Assembly (NCBI GenBank): GCA_037131145.1
Contig: JBAXRP010000001.1
Span: 1-64,000, forward strand
Length of the DNA stretch: 64,000 nt
Direction of reading: 5' to 3'
DNA from: CAIVAT01 sp037131145
GTDB lineage: Bacteria; Bacteroidota; Bacteroidia; Bacteroidales; FEN-979
Part shown: in pieces, positions 1-8,454 of the stretch
Position numbering within the stretch: the stretch's first letter is position 1
Layout of the letters: every line of letters begins with the position of its first letter
Notes under the pieces: generated by a model
The model's database searches: none
What the model was told of the DNA's origin: nothing
The model's input: only the letters and a program-made list of their open reading frames with translations
Translations under genes and position numbers: made by a program

Positions 1-1
1 C

Positions 2-196
2 CTTGGCTTGACCACGTGTGTAATAAAAGTAAAAAAGATTGCCTGTAGAGCATTAAAAGGGAGAGGCGTGAATTCCGGGCTACGGTTGGTTTATGCGTAT
101 TTCAAAGAAGAAGAAAGAATATCGTTTATTGAACTCTTTCATAAGAATGACAAGGAAAACGAGGATAGAAAAAGGATTCTCGAAAACTTCAAATAG
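2..196 (+). CDS. RelE/ParE-like toxin, C-terminal fragment (5' end outside window)
   Basis: The reading frame is open from base 2 to a TAG at 194-196, so this is the 3' part of a gene that starts to the left of the window. About 64 residues are visible. The pattern (basic segment, GLRLVYAYF strand, then RISFIELFHK strand and a charged C-terminal helix NDKENEDRKR) resembles the last two beta-strands and tail of RelE/HigB-type mRNA interferases of type II toxin-antitoxin systems. A TTG at base 8 could be read as a start, but it would begin inside the fold and is not favoured. No antitoxin gene follows; any partner must lie upstream, outside the window. Assignment is by pattern only; the catalytic residues cannot be checked fully in so short a fragment. 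Confidence 0.5.
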   Translation, partial: LGLTTCVIKVKKIACRALKGRGVNSGLRLVYAYFKEEERISFIELFHKNDKENEDRKRILENFK

Positions 197-209
197 AAAG
201 GAATAAACA

Positions 210-3155
210 TCAATTACGCACAAAAAAAACCGCCTTACACGCCCATGATTCTCCATTAGGTCCTGTTAAGCGGATACAATAAACCCCATCCTGAATATTC
301 CGACTACTGATTATTTCAAAAAGCGGGATTTGGTATGAACCTTTTTCCATGATACGGTTCATAGTCCCAAGGTTGCGACCCATTCCGTCAACCACTTCCA
401 GTGCCCATCTTCCGGCAACCGGCAGGTCAAAGCAAATCCTGCTTTCAAAACTGGCGGGATTAGGTACGACGCTGAGTTTGGTCTTTTGATTTTTTTCCGC
501 AATTCCATCAAGGATAAAAACGAAAAGCAAATGGTGGTTATTTGCATTGATCACCGTGTCGGACAGTACCGGGTAGCTACCCGGAAAAATAGCTGTGCCA
601 TTGAATGTTCCATAAGGGACATGCAGAAATGTCAGTGAATCGTTGATGATTGTACCGTTATAAGGTCCTTCGGGTCCCTGGATCTCAACGCCTACCATGT
701 TCAGCGTGGTTCCTAAGTTGTCAACAGCCCTACAAATCATGTCTGCCCTGTTCACTGTAAGGATGAAATTGATCCCCGTTGTCGCCTGTCCCTGGTTAAC
801 CAGAACATTGGCAACTGTTACAGTTGTTGTATAAGGATGAGTTGCCACCACATTGTAAGTCCCTGCCGGAACTACAAGATCATAATTTCCGGAAGCATTC
901 GGATGCGTTGAATAACTCCCTGCCGTTACGTCGGTAAGGGTGACATCGGCTGGCTCGCCAACTATTGTTACAAGTCCCTTTATATTTCCAGCGCCTGCGA
1001 CAGGAACCAGTGTAAAATTGACATTTGGCGTGGTCTGATTTACAACAACCGGAATGCCGGTAAGCATTTGGGTTGCATATCCGGCAAGACTTGCCGTTAC
1101 ATCATAATTCCCTGCCGGTAAATCGAGCGTATAAAATCCGCTTGAATTGGGATTTGTGGAGGCAACGCCGCCCCCTGCGGTTACTACAGCCTGGGTTACA
1201 TTCCCGGTTCCGCCGTTCAAAGTAACAGTTCCGGTCATTAAACCGTTGGTTGGCGCCAGTACAAGCAAAAGATTAATTCCGGTAACGGTTTGCTGATTGG
1301 CAACTGATACATTCATCATTGTGTCCGGAATGTAAGCAGTAAGCGAGGCAATGACATTATAAGTTCCCGGAGACACTGTCAACGTGTAGTTGCCATTCTG
1401 GTCGGGATTGGTTGTATGTGTGCCAGCCGATACCAAAACCTGCTGAATAATGCCAAATCCGCCGGAAAGTGTGACAGTTCCATGAATATATCCTGTTGGA
1501 ACTGGTATTAAGGTGAGGTTTACTGTGGTGGTTTGATTAGTTGTGACAACAACGTTTGATTGCGATGCGCCCTGATATCCGGAAAGCGACGCCGAAACTG
1601 TATATGTGCCTGAAAGGACTGTCATTGAATAAAAGCCTGTGGCGTCGGGATTTGTTGTCGTAGTTCCAGCTTGCACAACTACTTGCGCCACATTGCCGCT
1701 TCCGCCATTGAGTGTGATGGTACCTGAAATGGTTCCTGAGAAAGCGGGTCCCAGACTGCCATCCAGTTGAATATTCTGGGCATAAACGTCAACATCGGCG
1801 CCGCGGTCATCTTCCCAGGCAACAATCCATTGGTTATTCGCAAATTCGTTTACCACAGGATGTACCTTTTGTGAGGGCGCTGTGCAAATATCCTTTTGGG
1901 CGGGAGCCCAAAGCATAGCGCCGGAAGGAGAAATGCGCATAGCCTTTATCATTCCTTCAATGGCATTCGAATACTGCTCATAAACCAGGATCATGTCAGT
2001 TGGCGTGTTGCGGGCTTCATAAGGATAAACATCGGTTGCGGAAACCGGAATAAAAGTCATACCGCCACTCCCCCATTGAACTGCCCCGGAAGAATTGATC
2101 TTCTGCCCAAAGATACCCCACTGGCTCTGTAGCGCGTTCATTTCATTCCAGTAAACGAAAACATCGGTAGAACCGGTAGGAAGGGCAAGTTGCGGATAGT
2201 AATGATTCATGCTGGATAAATTTGACGCTTCAACCCCGTTAGAGGGGTAAAGTACCGCGCCGGCGCTGCTTATATGTTGAACAAATACGCTCGCCCGCTG
2301 GTTGTTGTCGCGGTCGTCGTGCCAGGCAATATAAAAACCATCGCTGCCATCGTTGATAAATGGGAAAATCTGTGTCCATGCCGAAATACCGCCTGCATTG
2401 GAGATAGTGGCAGCGGCGCTCCATACATCCGTTCCTGTAGGACTGTAACGCTGGGCGAAAACATGCCTTGTTGGAGCGTTTGGAGGTCCGCTGTCGTCGA
2501 AGTATTTCATAATAACATCATCGGCGCCAACGGGCATGAGCTGAGGCCATGAGAGACTGTTTGGCGATGTTAGCGTAATTCCGGCAGGTCCCCATTGTAA
2601 AGCGCCGGATGGGCTTATCTTCTGCCTGATGATAACATCATCGGCTTGCCAGGCAACAACGATATTTCCGGCTGCCGTTGAAACTACTTTCGGGGCAACG
2701 TTGAAGGCTGTACTGTTCGACAGCATAATGCCGTTGGCGCCCCAAACAAAACCGCCGGAGGGAGAGATGCGGTAAGCTACAACGTTGGTATTGCCGGTAC
2801 GAATGTCGTTAAAAACGAGAATAGCGTGATTGGAGGCGTCGCACGTCATATCCCAATCGGTAAGCCAGGTCTCCTGAGGGTTTCCGCTAATCAGAATCCC
2901 ATTTGGCGCCCACAGGATATTCCCAAGCGCGTCCAAACGCTGAAGTCTGACGTCGTAATTCCCTGTTTCGCTGGAAAAAAAACCGATATAAGTATCGCCG
3001 TTTGAACAGGTGGCAATTTTGGGGATAACCTGTTCGCCGCTGAGGTTAGAGATTACATTGTTGACAGCCGGGTTGGTACTCCATTGAGAAAAACATAAAA
3101 TTGGCAGCATCAGCAGGGCGAAAAAAAGACCTTGTGACAGAATTTGCTTTTTCAT
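210..3155 (-). CDS. Secreted protein with four carboxypeptidase-regulatory-like repeats and T9SS type A sorting domain
   Basis: 981 residues. An N-terminal signal peptide (MKKQILSQGLFFALLMLPILCFSQ) is followed by a ~450-residue region of repeated WG-containing segments (e.g. LQRLDALGNILW, QRISPSG-like units), which looks like a beta-propeller of sequential blades. Residues ~490-810 hold four tandem ~75-residue beta-sandwich units of the carboxypeptidase-regulatory type (GTISGTITLNGG, GYIHGTVTLSGG, GLMTGTVTLNGG, GNIKGLVTIVGE starts). The last ~80 residues form a T9SS type A sorting domain (SVVPNPASFESRICFDL through GVYCIRLTGPNG), so the product is expected on the cell surface or released. No catalytic motif was recognised. 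The gene stands alone, with a -7 promoter element at 3209-3216. Confidence 0.85.
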   Translation of the reverse strand: MKKQILSQGLFFALLMLPILCFSQWSTNPAVNNVISNLSGEQVIPKIATCSNGDTYIGFFSSETGNYDVRLQRLDALGNILWAPNGILISGNPQETWLTDWDMTCDASNHAILVFNDIRTGNTNVVAYRISPSGGFVWGANGIMLSNSTAFNVAPKVVSTAAGNIVVAWQADDVIIRQKISPSGALQWGPAGITLTSPNSLSWPQLMPVGADDVIMKYFDDSGPPNAPTRHVFAQRYSPTGTDVWSAAATISNAGGISAWTQIFPFINDGSDGFYIAWHDDRDNNQRASVFVQHISSAGAVLYPSNGVEASNLSSMNHYYPQLALPTGSTDVFVYWNEMNALQSQWGIFGQKINSSGAVQWGSGGMTFIPVSATDVYPYEARNTPTDMILVYEQYSNAIEGMIKAMRISPSGAMLWAPAQKDICTAPSQKVHPVVNEFANNQWIVAWEDDRGADVDVYAQNIQLDGSLGPAFSGTISGTITLNGGSGNVAQVVVQAGTTTTNPDATGFYSMTVLSGTYTVSASLSGYQGASQSNVVVTTNQTTTVNLTLIPVPTGYIHGTVTLSGGFGIIQQVLVSAGTHTTNPDQNGNYTLTVSPGTYNVIASLTAYIPDTMMNVSVANQQTVTGINLLLVLAPTNGLMTGTVTLNGGTGNVTQAVVTAGGGVASTNPNSSGFYTLDLPAGNYDVTASLAGYATQMLTGIPVVVNQTTPNVNFTLVPVAGAGNIKGLVTIVGEPADVTLTDVTAGSYSTHPNASGNYDLVVPAGTYNVVATHPYTTTVTVANVLVNQGQATTGINFILTVNRADMICRAVDNLGTTLNMVGVEIQGPEGPYNGTIINDSLTFLHVPYGTFNGTAIFPGSYPVLSDTVINANNHHLLFVFILDGIAEKNQKTKLSVVPNPASFESRICFDLPVAGRWALEVVDGMGRNLGTMNRIMEKGSYQIPLFEIISSRNIQDGVYCIRLTGPNGESWACKAVFFVRN

Positions 3156-3208
3156 AGTAGGATTTGTATAGGATTAAGGTATTATGAGCAGCGCTTGAAA
3201 TAGATTCA

Positions 3209-3216
3209 CAAACTTA
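3209..3216 (-). promoter_or_regulatory. Bacteroidota -7 promoter element for the 210-3155 gene
   Basis: Read on the minus strand this is TAAGTTTG inside TGTAAGTTTGT, matching the TAnnTTTG -7 element of Bacteroidota primary sigma promoters. It lies ~54 bases before the start codon. The same 11-base core precedes the T9SS cargo gene at 45.8 kb. No good TTTG -33 element sits at the usual 19-base distance. Confidence 0.4.
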
Positions 3217-3260
3217 CATAAAAATATGGGGTATATTAACAATTATCCTACAAATTGAGG

Positions 3261-3295
3261 TAAATTGTGATATTCTGATAGCAAATTTCAGATTG
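3261..3295 (+). repeat. Dispersed repeat, copy A (left motif only)
   Basis: TAAATTGTGATATTCTGATA followed by GCAAATTTCAGATTG. It matches copies at 10562-10600 (minus strand) and 42148-42180 (plus strand) at most positions. Unlike those two it is not followed by AAATTCCA arrays, so it looks like a degenerate or solo copy. Confidence 0.55.
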
Positions 3296-3556
3296 TAAAA
3301 TCACCAGATATTGTTGAATTTATAAAAGTACAAACCCGCATTATCCATTCCAAAAGGAAACAAAGCGGATGCTTTAGGAGGGCAGCGCGTTTATTAACAA
3401 TGCAAAAATGGATAAAACCTTTGTGTTTGGTCGGCGCTCGTTGCTGAACTGGAAATATATCCTGGTTCAGAATGGGAGGAAGAATTATTTCCTTGTGAAG
3501 GCGATCTGATATTCAAAAGCAGTAGTGAGAAATTAAAACCAGCTCAATTATTTCCG

Positions 3557-3564
3557 TAGTTTTG
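3557..3564 (+). promoter_or_regulatory. -7 element upstream of the DUF3795 gene
   Basis: TAGTTTTG matches TAnnTTTG and lies 24 bases before the ATG at 3589, giving a short leader. No clear -33 TTTG is present. Confidence 0.4.
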
Positions 3565-3588
3565 CTGAAGCATTAAAACTCATTAATT

Positions 3589-3873
3589 ATGGTACTCTCA
3601 GCCTGTGGACTTATCTGCTCCGATTGCGAATTCTTCGAAAAAACATGCAATGGTTGTCACGCCGTGAAGGGACAAACTTTTTGGGCAGTTGAACACCTCC
3701 CTACCAAAGTGTGTCCCTTGTACGATTGCAGCGTAAACAAGCTAAAATACAAGGATTGTGGCGACTGTGCCGAACTTCCCTGCGCTATGTTCCGTGAAAT
3801 GAAAGACCCCGCCTCCACCGATGAACAACATCAGAAGGGGTTGATTGAGCGGGTGGAGAGGTTGCGAAAATGA
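3589..3873 (+). CDS. DUF3795 cysteine-rich protein
   Basis: 94 residues with ten cysteines in paired arrangement: CGLICSDC near the start, CNGC, CPLYDC, CGDC and LPC. This pattern and the length fit the DUF3795 family, small proteins common in anaerobic Bacteroidota and Firmicutes that probably bind a metal or iron-sulfur centre through these cysteines; no biochemical function is established that I know of. The ATG at 3589 is the only sensible start. It ends 15 bases before purH on the same strand and could be cotranscribed, but nothing in the sequence ties its role to purine synthesis. Confidence 0.75.
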   Translation: MVLSACGLICSDCEFFEKTCNGCHAVKGQTFWAVEHLPTKVCPLYDCSVNKLKYKDCGDCAELPCAMFREMKDPASTDEQHQKGLIERVERLRK

Positions 3874-3888
3874 ATAAAACTATTCTCA

Positions 3889-5415
3889 ATGATCGACCAG
3901 CTAAAAATTAAATCAGCCCTCATCTCAGTCTATTCCAAAGATGGAATCGAAGAACTGGCGCGTACGCTTGAATCTTACGGGATCGCGATATTTTCAACGG
4001 GAGGCACCTTTGATTTTCTCACAGCCAAAGGAATTATGGCAACCTCAATTGAATCGGTCACCTCTTATCCCTCCATTCTTGGAGGAAGGGTGAAAACGCT
4101 TCACCCGAAAATATTTGGCGGTATCCTCTGGCGGCGCAATCAGTTAACTGATGTGGAAGATATCGAAAAATATGAAATTCCTTCAATTGACCTGGTAATT
4201 GTTGATCTGTATCCATTTGAAAAAACAGTTGCCACCACAAACAATGATGAGGAGATCATTGAGAAAATTGACGTCGGCGGAGTATCTTTAATCAGGGCTG
4301 CCGCTAAGAATTTTGAGCATGTCGTAGTAGTTCCGTCAGCAGAATTGTATTCTTCGTTGCTTCAAACCTTAAAGAATAACCACGGAGCTACCAGCCTTGC
4401 CGACAGAAAGTTGTTTGCGGCTCATGCCTTCAATGTTTCATCGCATTACGACACACAGATTTTTAACTATTTCAACCGTGAGGAACATATCAATGTTTTC
4501 CGGCAGAGCATTCCTACTGCCACGCCTATGCGATACGGTGAAAATCCGCATCAGTCGGCTACCTTTTATGGTGATCTGAAGCGCGTTTTCACCCAGCTTC
4601 ATGGCAAAGAACTCTCTTACAATAACCTGGTTGATATTGACGCCGCCATTCAGTTTATCAGCGAATTTACCGAGCCAACGGTCGCCATTATCAAACATAC
4701 AAATCCTTGTGGCGTTGCCAGCCGTTCAACTCTCCTCCTGGCATATCTTGACGCGCTTGCCTGCGATCCTGTTTCGGCATTCGGAGGTATCATTATTGCC
4801 AATGGAGTTATAAAAAAAGATATCGCCGAAGAAATCAACACCCTCTTTTTCGAAGTTTTAATTGCCGATAACTTTGAAATAGATGCGCTTGAAATCCTAA
4901 AGACAAAGAAAAATAGAATAATTTTGCAAAAAAATTCATTTACGTTCTCAAAAAGGCAGTTTAAATCGCTTCTGAATGGCGTTATCGATCAGAATAAAGA
5001 TATGAAAACCGAACATATTTCTGAATTTAAGTACGTTACAGAAATAAAACCATCGGCTGAAGAAAGTGAGGCTTTGATTTTTGCAAACAAAATAGTCAAA
5101 CATCTGAAATCAAATACAATTGTTCTTATCAAAGAACGCCAACTAATTGGTTGTGGGATGGGGCAGACATCGCGTGTAGATGCACTCAGGCAGGCAATCA
5201 TTAAAGCGCAGGCATTCGGGTTTTCAACAAAAGGATCGGTGATGGCTTCCGACGCTTTTTTCCCTTTTGCCGACTGTGTTGAACTTGCGAAGGAAGCCGG
5301 CGTTACAGCAGTTATTCAACCCGGCGGCTCTATCAGGGACGTTGATTCGATACGATACTGCAACGAGCACAATATGTCAATGGTTTTTACGGGCATAAGG
5401 CATTTTAAACATTAA
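3889..5415 (+). CDS. purH: Bifunctional AICAR formyltransferase / IMP cyclohydrolase
   Basis: 508 residues, a normal length for PurH. It catalyses the last two steps of de novo IMP synthesis: formylation of AICAR with 10-formyl-THF, then ring closure to IMP. The N-terminal ~150 residues are the MGS-like cyclohydrolase domain (SALISVYSKDGIEELA, FSTGGTFDFL, GGRVKTLHPKI). The formyltransferase domain follows with MRYGENPHQSA, the catalytic IIKHTNPCG motif (Lys-His) and DPVSAFGGII. The C-terminus AVIQPGGSIRD...MVFTGIRHFKH is characteristic. The gene is 11 bases upstream of mreB on the same strand, an adjacency I recall from other Bacteroidota. Confidence 0.97.
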   Translation: MIDQLKIKSALISVYSKDGIEELARTLESYGIAIFSTGGTFDFLTAKGIMATSIESVTSYPSILGGRVKTLHPKIFGGILWRRNQLTDVEDIEKYEIPSIDLVIVDLYPFEKTVATTNNDEEIIEKIDVGGVSLIRAAAKNFEHVVVVPSAELYSSLLQTLKNNHGATSLADRKLFAAHAFNVSSHYDTQIFNYFNREEHINVFRQSIPTATPMRYGENPHQSATFYGDLKRVFTQLHGKELSYNNLVDIDAAIQFISEFTEPTVAIIKHTNPCGVASRSTLLLAYLDALACDPVSAFGGIIIANGVIKKDIAEEINTLFFEVLIADNFEIDALEILKTKKNRIILQKNSFTFSKRQFKSLLNGVIDQNKDMKTEHISEFKYVTEIKPSAEESEALIFANKIVKHLKSNTIVLIKERQLIGCGMGQTSRVDALRQAIIKAQAFGFSTKGSVMASDAFFPFADCVELAKEAGVTAVIQPGGSIRDVDSIRYCNEHNMSMVFTGIRHFKH

Positions 5416-5426
5416 AGTTAAATTTC

Positions 5427-6440
5427 ATGGGATTATTTACGAAAGAGATCGCTATTGACCTGGGAACAGCCAATACAGTAATAATATATAACGACAAAGT
5501 GGTGGTTGACGAACCTTCAATTGTCGCCATTGAAAGAAGTACCGGTAGAATTATTGCCGTAGGGAAAAAGGCTCAGATGATGCATGGCAAGACTCATGAG
5601 AACATCAGGACTGTGAGGCCTTTGCGTGGCGGTGTTATTGCCGATTTTCAGGCGGCCGAACACATGATAAGGGCAATGATAAAGATGATAGACCTGAGAA
5701 AATCCTGGTTTCCGCCAGCTTTGAAAATGGTCATCTGTATTCCGTCGGGAATTACTGAAGTTGAAGAACGCGCAGTTAAAGATTCAGCCGAACAAGCTGG
5801 CGCCAAGGAGGTGAGGCTTATTCATGAACCTATGGCGGCGGCAATCGGCATCGGGATTGACGTGCTGGAACCTATCGGTAACATGGTGATTGATATCGGC
5901 GGAGGCACAAGCGAAATTGCCGTTATCGCCCTCGGCGGAATTGTAAACAGCAAATCTATCCGTATTGCAGGAGATGAGTTCAACGCGGATATCGAAGAAT
6001 ATATGCGTAAGCAGCATAATATCAACATTGGCGAACGGACTGCTGAAAGAATTAAAATTGAAGTCGGAGCTGCAATTTCCGATATCGAAAATCCTCCACC
6101 CGATTATGCCGTCCATGGCCGCGACCTGCTTACCGGTATCCCAAAGGAAGTTATTGTTAATCATGCCGAAATCGCCCATTGTCTCGATAAATCGGTCGCA
6201 AAAATTGAAACAGCCGTATTAAACGCTCTTGAAATGACGCCGCCGGAACTTGCTTCCGACATCTTCGATACCGGGATTTATCTTACTGGCGGCGGCGCCC
6301 TTTTGCGGGGGCTCGACAAACGGATTCATCTGAAAACCAAATTGCAGGTTCATGTAGCCGAAGACCCGCTTCGCGCCGTTGCCCGCGGTACAGGTATCGC
6401 GCTTAAAAACTTTGATAAGTTTACCTTCCTCATCAAGTAG
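5427..6440 (+). CDS. mreB: Rod-shape-determining actin homologue MreB
   Basis: 337 residues. MreB polymerises under the inner membrane and directs lateral peptidoglycan synthesis. Visible landmarks: the phosphate-1 loop AIDLGTANTVI at residues 7-17, RPLRGGVIADF, the CIPSGITEVEERAV segment, HEPMAAAIG, the phosphate-2 loop VIDIGGGTSEIAVIA and the C-terminal LTGGGALLRGLD adenosine motif. It is followed 8 bases later by mreC and then mreD, forming the shape operon. The purH gene directly upstream probably shares the transcript, since only 11 bases separate them. Confidence 0.97.
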   Translation: MGLFTKEIAIDLGTANTVIIYNDKVVVDEPSIVAIERSTGRIIAVGKKAQMMHGKTHENIRTVRPLRGGVIADFQAAEHMIRAMIKMIDLRKSWFPPALKMVICIPSGITEVEERAVKDSAEQAGAKEVRLIHEPMAAAIGIGIDVLEPIGNMVIDIGGGTSEIAVIALGGIVNSKSIRIAGDEFNADIEEYMRKQHNINIGERTAERIKIEVGAAISDIENPPPDYAVHGRDLLTGIPKEVIVNHAEIAHCLDKSVAKIETAVLNALEMTPPELASDIFDTGIYLTGGGALLRGLDKRIHLKTKLQVHVAEDPLRAVARGTGIALKNFDKFTFLIK

Positions 6441-6448
6441 GAGGCGTC

Positions 6449-7279
6449 ATGCGGAATCTTTTTGTTTTTCTCAGGGAACGCTATTTCTATTTACTTTTCC
6501 TGGCGCTTGAGACAATTTCATTGGTTCTGCTTGTCAATAACAACGATTTCCAGAAAAGTTCCCTTTTTGTAGTTTCAAGTAACTTATCCGGGAGTGTCAA
6601 CAGCATTTTCAGCAATATTTCCGAATATTTTTCGCTCCGAAAAACGAACAGTGTTCTGATTGAGGAGTTGGCGCGACTCCATTCGCGAATCCCTGAAGCT
6701 TTTTATGTCGCCGATAAAAATGTTTTTTATAAGAAGGATTCAATCGTAAGGCTTGAATACAAATACATCAGCGCAAAGGTAATCAGCAATTCGACCAACA
6801 AAAGAAATAATTTTCTGATGATCAACAAAGGCTCACTCCATGGTATTGTAAATCACATGGGCGTTATAATCGGGAATAAAGTAGTTGGTCAGGTGGTTAG
6901 CGTTTCGCCCCATTTTAGCTGGATAATGTCGTTGCTTAACAAGGACAGCCGGGTTTCGGGGAAGTTTAAAAAAAATGAGCAACTGGTCAATATTGAATGG
7001 AATGGTATAAATTACCGAATCGGGCAGTTAAAGGAAATACCCAAGCATATACAAATGGTGAAAGGAGATACAATCATAAGCAGTGGAAATTCAGATATTT
7101 TTCCTCCAGGACTTATGATTGGCACCATCGCCGATTTTACGATTACACCGGATGAAAATTTTAATCGCGGACAAATCTTTTTTTCTACCGATTTCAACAG
7201 TCTTGGCTACATCGAAGTAGTTGTAGATTTAATGCGTCAGGAAAAGGAAACATTGAAATCATCTTTTAAAACCCAATAA
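6449..7279 (+). CDS. mreC: Rod-shape-determining protein MreC
   Basis: 276 residues. MreC is the bitopic periplasmic scaffold of the elongasome. One membrane segment lies at about residues 12-29 (FYLLFLALETISLVLLV), followed by a helical segment with SVLIEELARLHSR and then the beta-rich domain with the family motifs FLMINKGSLHGI and GVIIGNKVVGQVVSVSPHFSWIM, DSRVSGKFKKN and ISSGNSDIFPPGLMIGTI. Between mreB (8-base gap) and mreD (21-base gap). Confidence 0.93.
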   Translation: MRNLFVFLRERYFYLLFLALETISLVLLVNNNDFQKSSLFVVSSNLSGSVNSIFSNISEYFSLRKTNSVLIEELARLHSRIPEAFYVADKNVFYKKDSIVRLEYKYISAKVISNSTNKRNNFLMINKGSLHGIVNHMGVIIGNKVVGQVVSVSPHFSWIMSLLNKDSRVSGKFKKNEQLVNIEWNGINYRIGQLKEIPKHIQMVKGDTIISSGNSDIFPPGLMIGTIADFTITPDENFNRGQIFFSTDFNSLGYIEVVVDLMRQEKETLKSSFKTQ

Positions 7280-7300
7280 TCAGGATAAAAACAAATACAC

Positions 7301-7816
7301 GTGACCTCAGGAACAGTCTTTTATAATATTATTCGGTTTTTTTTCCTGATTTCTTTCCAGGTCCTGATTTTGAATCATATTTATCTCGGCGGTTTTATCA
7401 ACCCATATTTCTACATCTATTTCATTTTGTTATTGCCATTTGATACGCCGAAGTGGATGTTGCTTATTTCTGCTTTCGTTATTGGAATTTGCATAGATAT
7501 TTTCACTAATACAATCGGGTTAAATGCAGCCGCAAGTATTTTAATGGCCTTTTGCAGGCCATTTGTAATCATCGTTATCTCTTCGAGTCCCGAATCGCTT
7601 ATCGGCGATACGCCGTCACTCAGGAACCAGGGCGTAAAGTGGTTCCTTTATTATGCAACTTCACTGGTGCTGATTCATCATTTTGCCCTTTTTTACCTTG
7701 AAATATTCAGGCTGAATGAGTTTTTTCTGACCTTTACCCGTTTGGTTCTCAGTTCCGTTTTTACCATGACGCTCGTTATGATAAGCGAGTATCTTTTATA
7801 TATCCGGGGAAAATAA
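7301..7816 (+). CDS. mreD: Rod-shape-determining membrane protein MreD
   Basis: 171 residues, starting at a GTG. The protein is almost entirely hydrophobic, with about five membrane segments, including FFFLISFQVLILNHIYL, PYFYIYFILLLPF, WMLLISAFVIGICIDIF and the C-terminal TLVMISEYLLYI. The size, composition and position directly after mreC support MreD, a poorly conserved partner of MreC in the elongasome. In many Bacteroidota mrdA (PBP2) and rodA follow; here a tRNA terminator, tRNA-Cys and folB follow instead, so those genes must be elsewhere. Confidence 0.88.
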   Translation: MTSGTVFYNIIRFFFLISFQVLILNHIYLGGFINPYFYIYFILLLPFDTPKWMLLISAFVIGICIDIFTNTIGLNAAASILMAFCRPFVIIVISSSPESLIGDTPSLRNQGVKWFLYYATSLVLIHHFALFYLEIFRLNEFFLTFTRLVLSSVFTMTLVMISEYLLYIRGK

Positions 7817-7841
7817 AAAACCCGTTCCGAAATGAAACGGG
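7815..7841 (-). terminator. Rho-independent terminator after tRNA-Cys
   Basis: On the minus strand CCCGTT...AACGGG forms a 6-bp stem with a 9-base loop, followed directly by TTTTTT (7815-7820). It starts six bases beyond the tRNA 3' end and overlaps the last two bases of mreD, so it may also limit antisense transcription into mreD. Confidence 0.8.
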
Positions 7842-7847
7842 TGAGCG

Positions 7848-7918
7848 AGGTTTCGAGCGGAGTCGAACCGCTGTGGACGGTTTTGCAGACCGCTGCCTAG
7901 CCACTCGGCCACGAAACC
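7848..7918 (-). tRNA. tRNA-Cys(GCA)
   Basis: A 71-base cloverleaf on the minus strand: acceptor GGTTTCG/CGAAACC, D stem GCC/GGC, anticodon stem GCGGT/ACCGT around loop CTGCAAA (anticodon GCA), and T stem AGCGG/CCGCT with TTCGACT loop. The discriminator base is U, the identity element of cysteine tRNAs. CCA is not encoded. A terminator follows immediately. Confidence 0.96.
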
Positions 7919-7964
7919 CTTATTTGTGGCGCAAAAGTACAAAATATTTTAATCTTTGCCAATT

Positions 7965-8321
7965 TCATTTATTCCATCGTATCAGATAACTCACCTGGCG
8001 CATCTTTCCACCCATCGGCGGATTTATCTTTGAAATCTTCAGTTCAATGTCGTTAATGGTTGGAAACAAAAAACGCAATTGATCTATAATTCGTTTTGCC
8101 AGATGCTCCAACAAATGTGATTTCTGTTCCATCTCTTTTTTAACACATTGGTATAATGCAACATAATCAACCGTGTCGCGCAAGTTGTCCGATATTTCGG
8201 GTTTTGTTGTATCAGTTTCAACATGAAGATCCACAATGAATTTTGTTCCGATGATCTGTTCTTCCCTGAAACACCCGTGAAATGCAAAAAACTCCATTCC
8301 TTCAAGCGCTATTTTTCCCAT
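7965..8321 (-). CDS. folB: Dihydroneopterin aldolase
   Basis: 118 residues, typical for FolB. It converts 7,8-dihydroneopterin to 6-hydroxymethyl-dihydropterin and glycolaldehyde in folate synthesis. Recognisable: the N-terminal GKIALEGMEFFAFHGCFREEQ strand-helix with the conserved GxxxxGxxxxE region, TVDYVALYQCVKKEM, SHLLEHLAKRI and the C-terminal KISKINPPMGGKM segment, which carries the conserved basic residue near the active site. Transcribed alone on the minus strand; tRNA-Cys follows it 46 bases downstream in the same direction. Confidence 0.93.
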   Translation of the reverse strand: MGKIALEGMEFFAFHGCFREEQIIGTKFIVDLHVETDTTKPEISDNLRDTVDYVALYQCVKKEMEQKSHLLEHLAKRIIDQLRFLFPTINDIELKISKINPPMGGKMRQVSYLIRWNK

Positions 8322-8390
8322 AATTCCGATTTTTCAATCGCCTAAATTATGAATTTGCCATGAACTGCCCGTAATTTTTTTAAATTGTAT

Positions 8391-8398
8391 TAAGTTTG
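8391..8398 (+). promoter_or_regulatory. -7 element upstream of glnS
   Basis: TAAGTTTG fits TAnnTTTG and lies 56 bases before the glnS ATG at 8455. No clear -33 element accompanies it. Confidence 0.4.
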
Positions 8399-8454
8399 CA
8401 AAAGATCAGGCAGAAATATTAACAAACATCTGTTCAAGCTACAAAACTAATTTT

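Larger units (their letters stand above)
3156..3588. other. Intergenic region of 433 bases
   Basis: This gap separates two divergently transcribed genes. It holds the -7 element at 3209-3216, one copy of a dispersed repeat at 3261-3295 and a TAGTTTTG -7 element at 3557-3564 for the downstream gene. Between about 3409 and 3558 two short overlapping frames give protein-like sequences (one ending in PGSEWEEELFPCEGDLIFK), which may be the decayed end of a former gene; neither has a convincing start or length. Confidence 0.5.

Noticed and set aside
3409..3558. Short frames that look protein-like (MDKTFVFGRR..., PGSEWEEELFPCEG...)
   Set aside because: Two different frames, each under 50 codons, without start or stop context; could be a gene remnant but too weak to list as a pseudogene.
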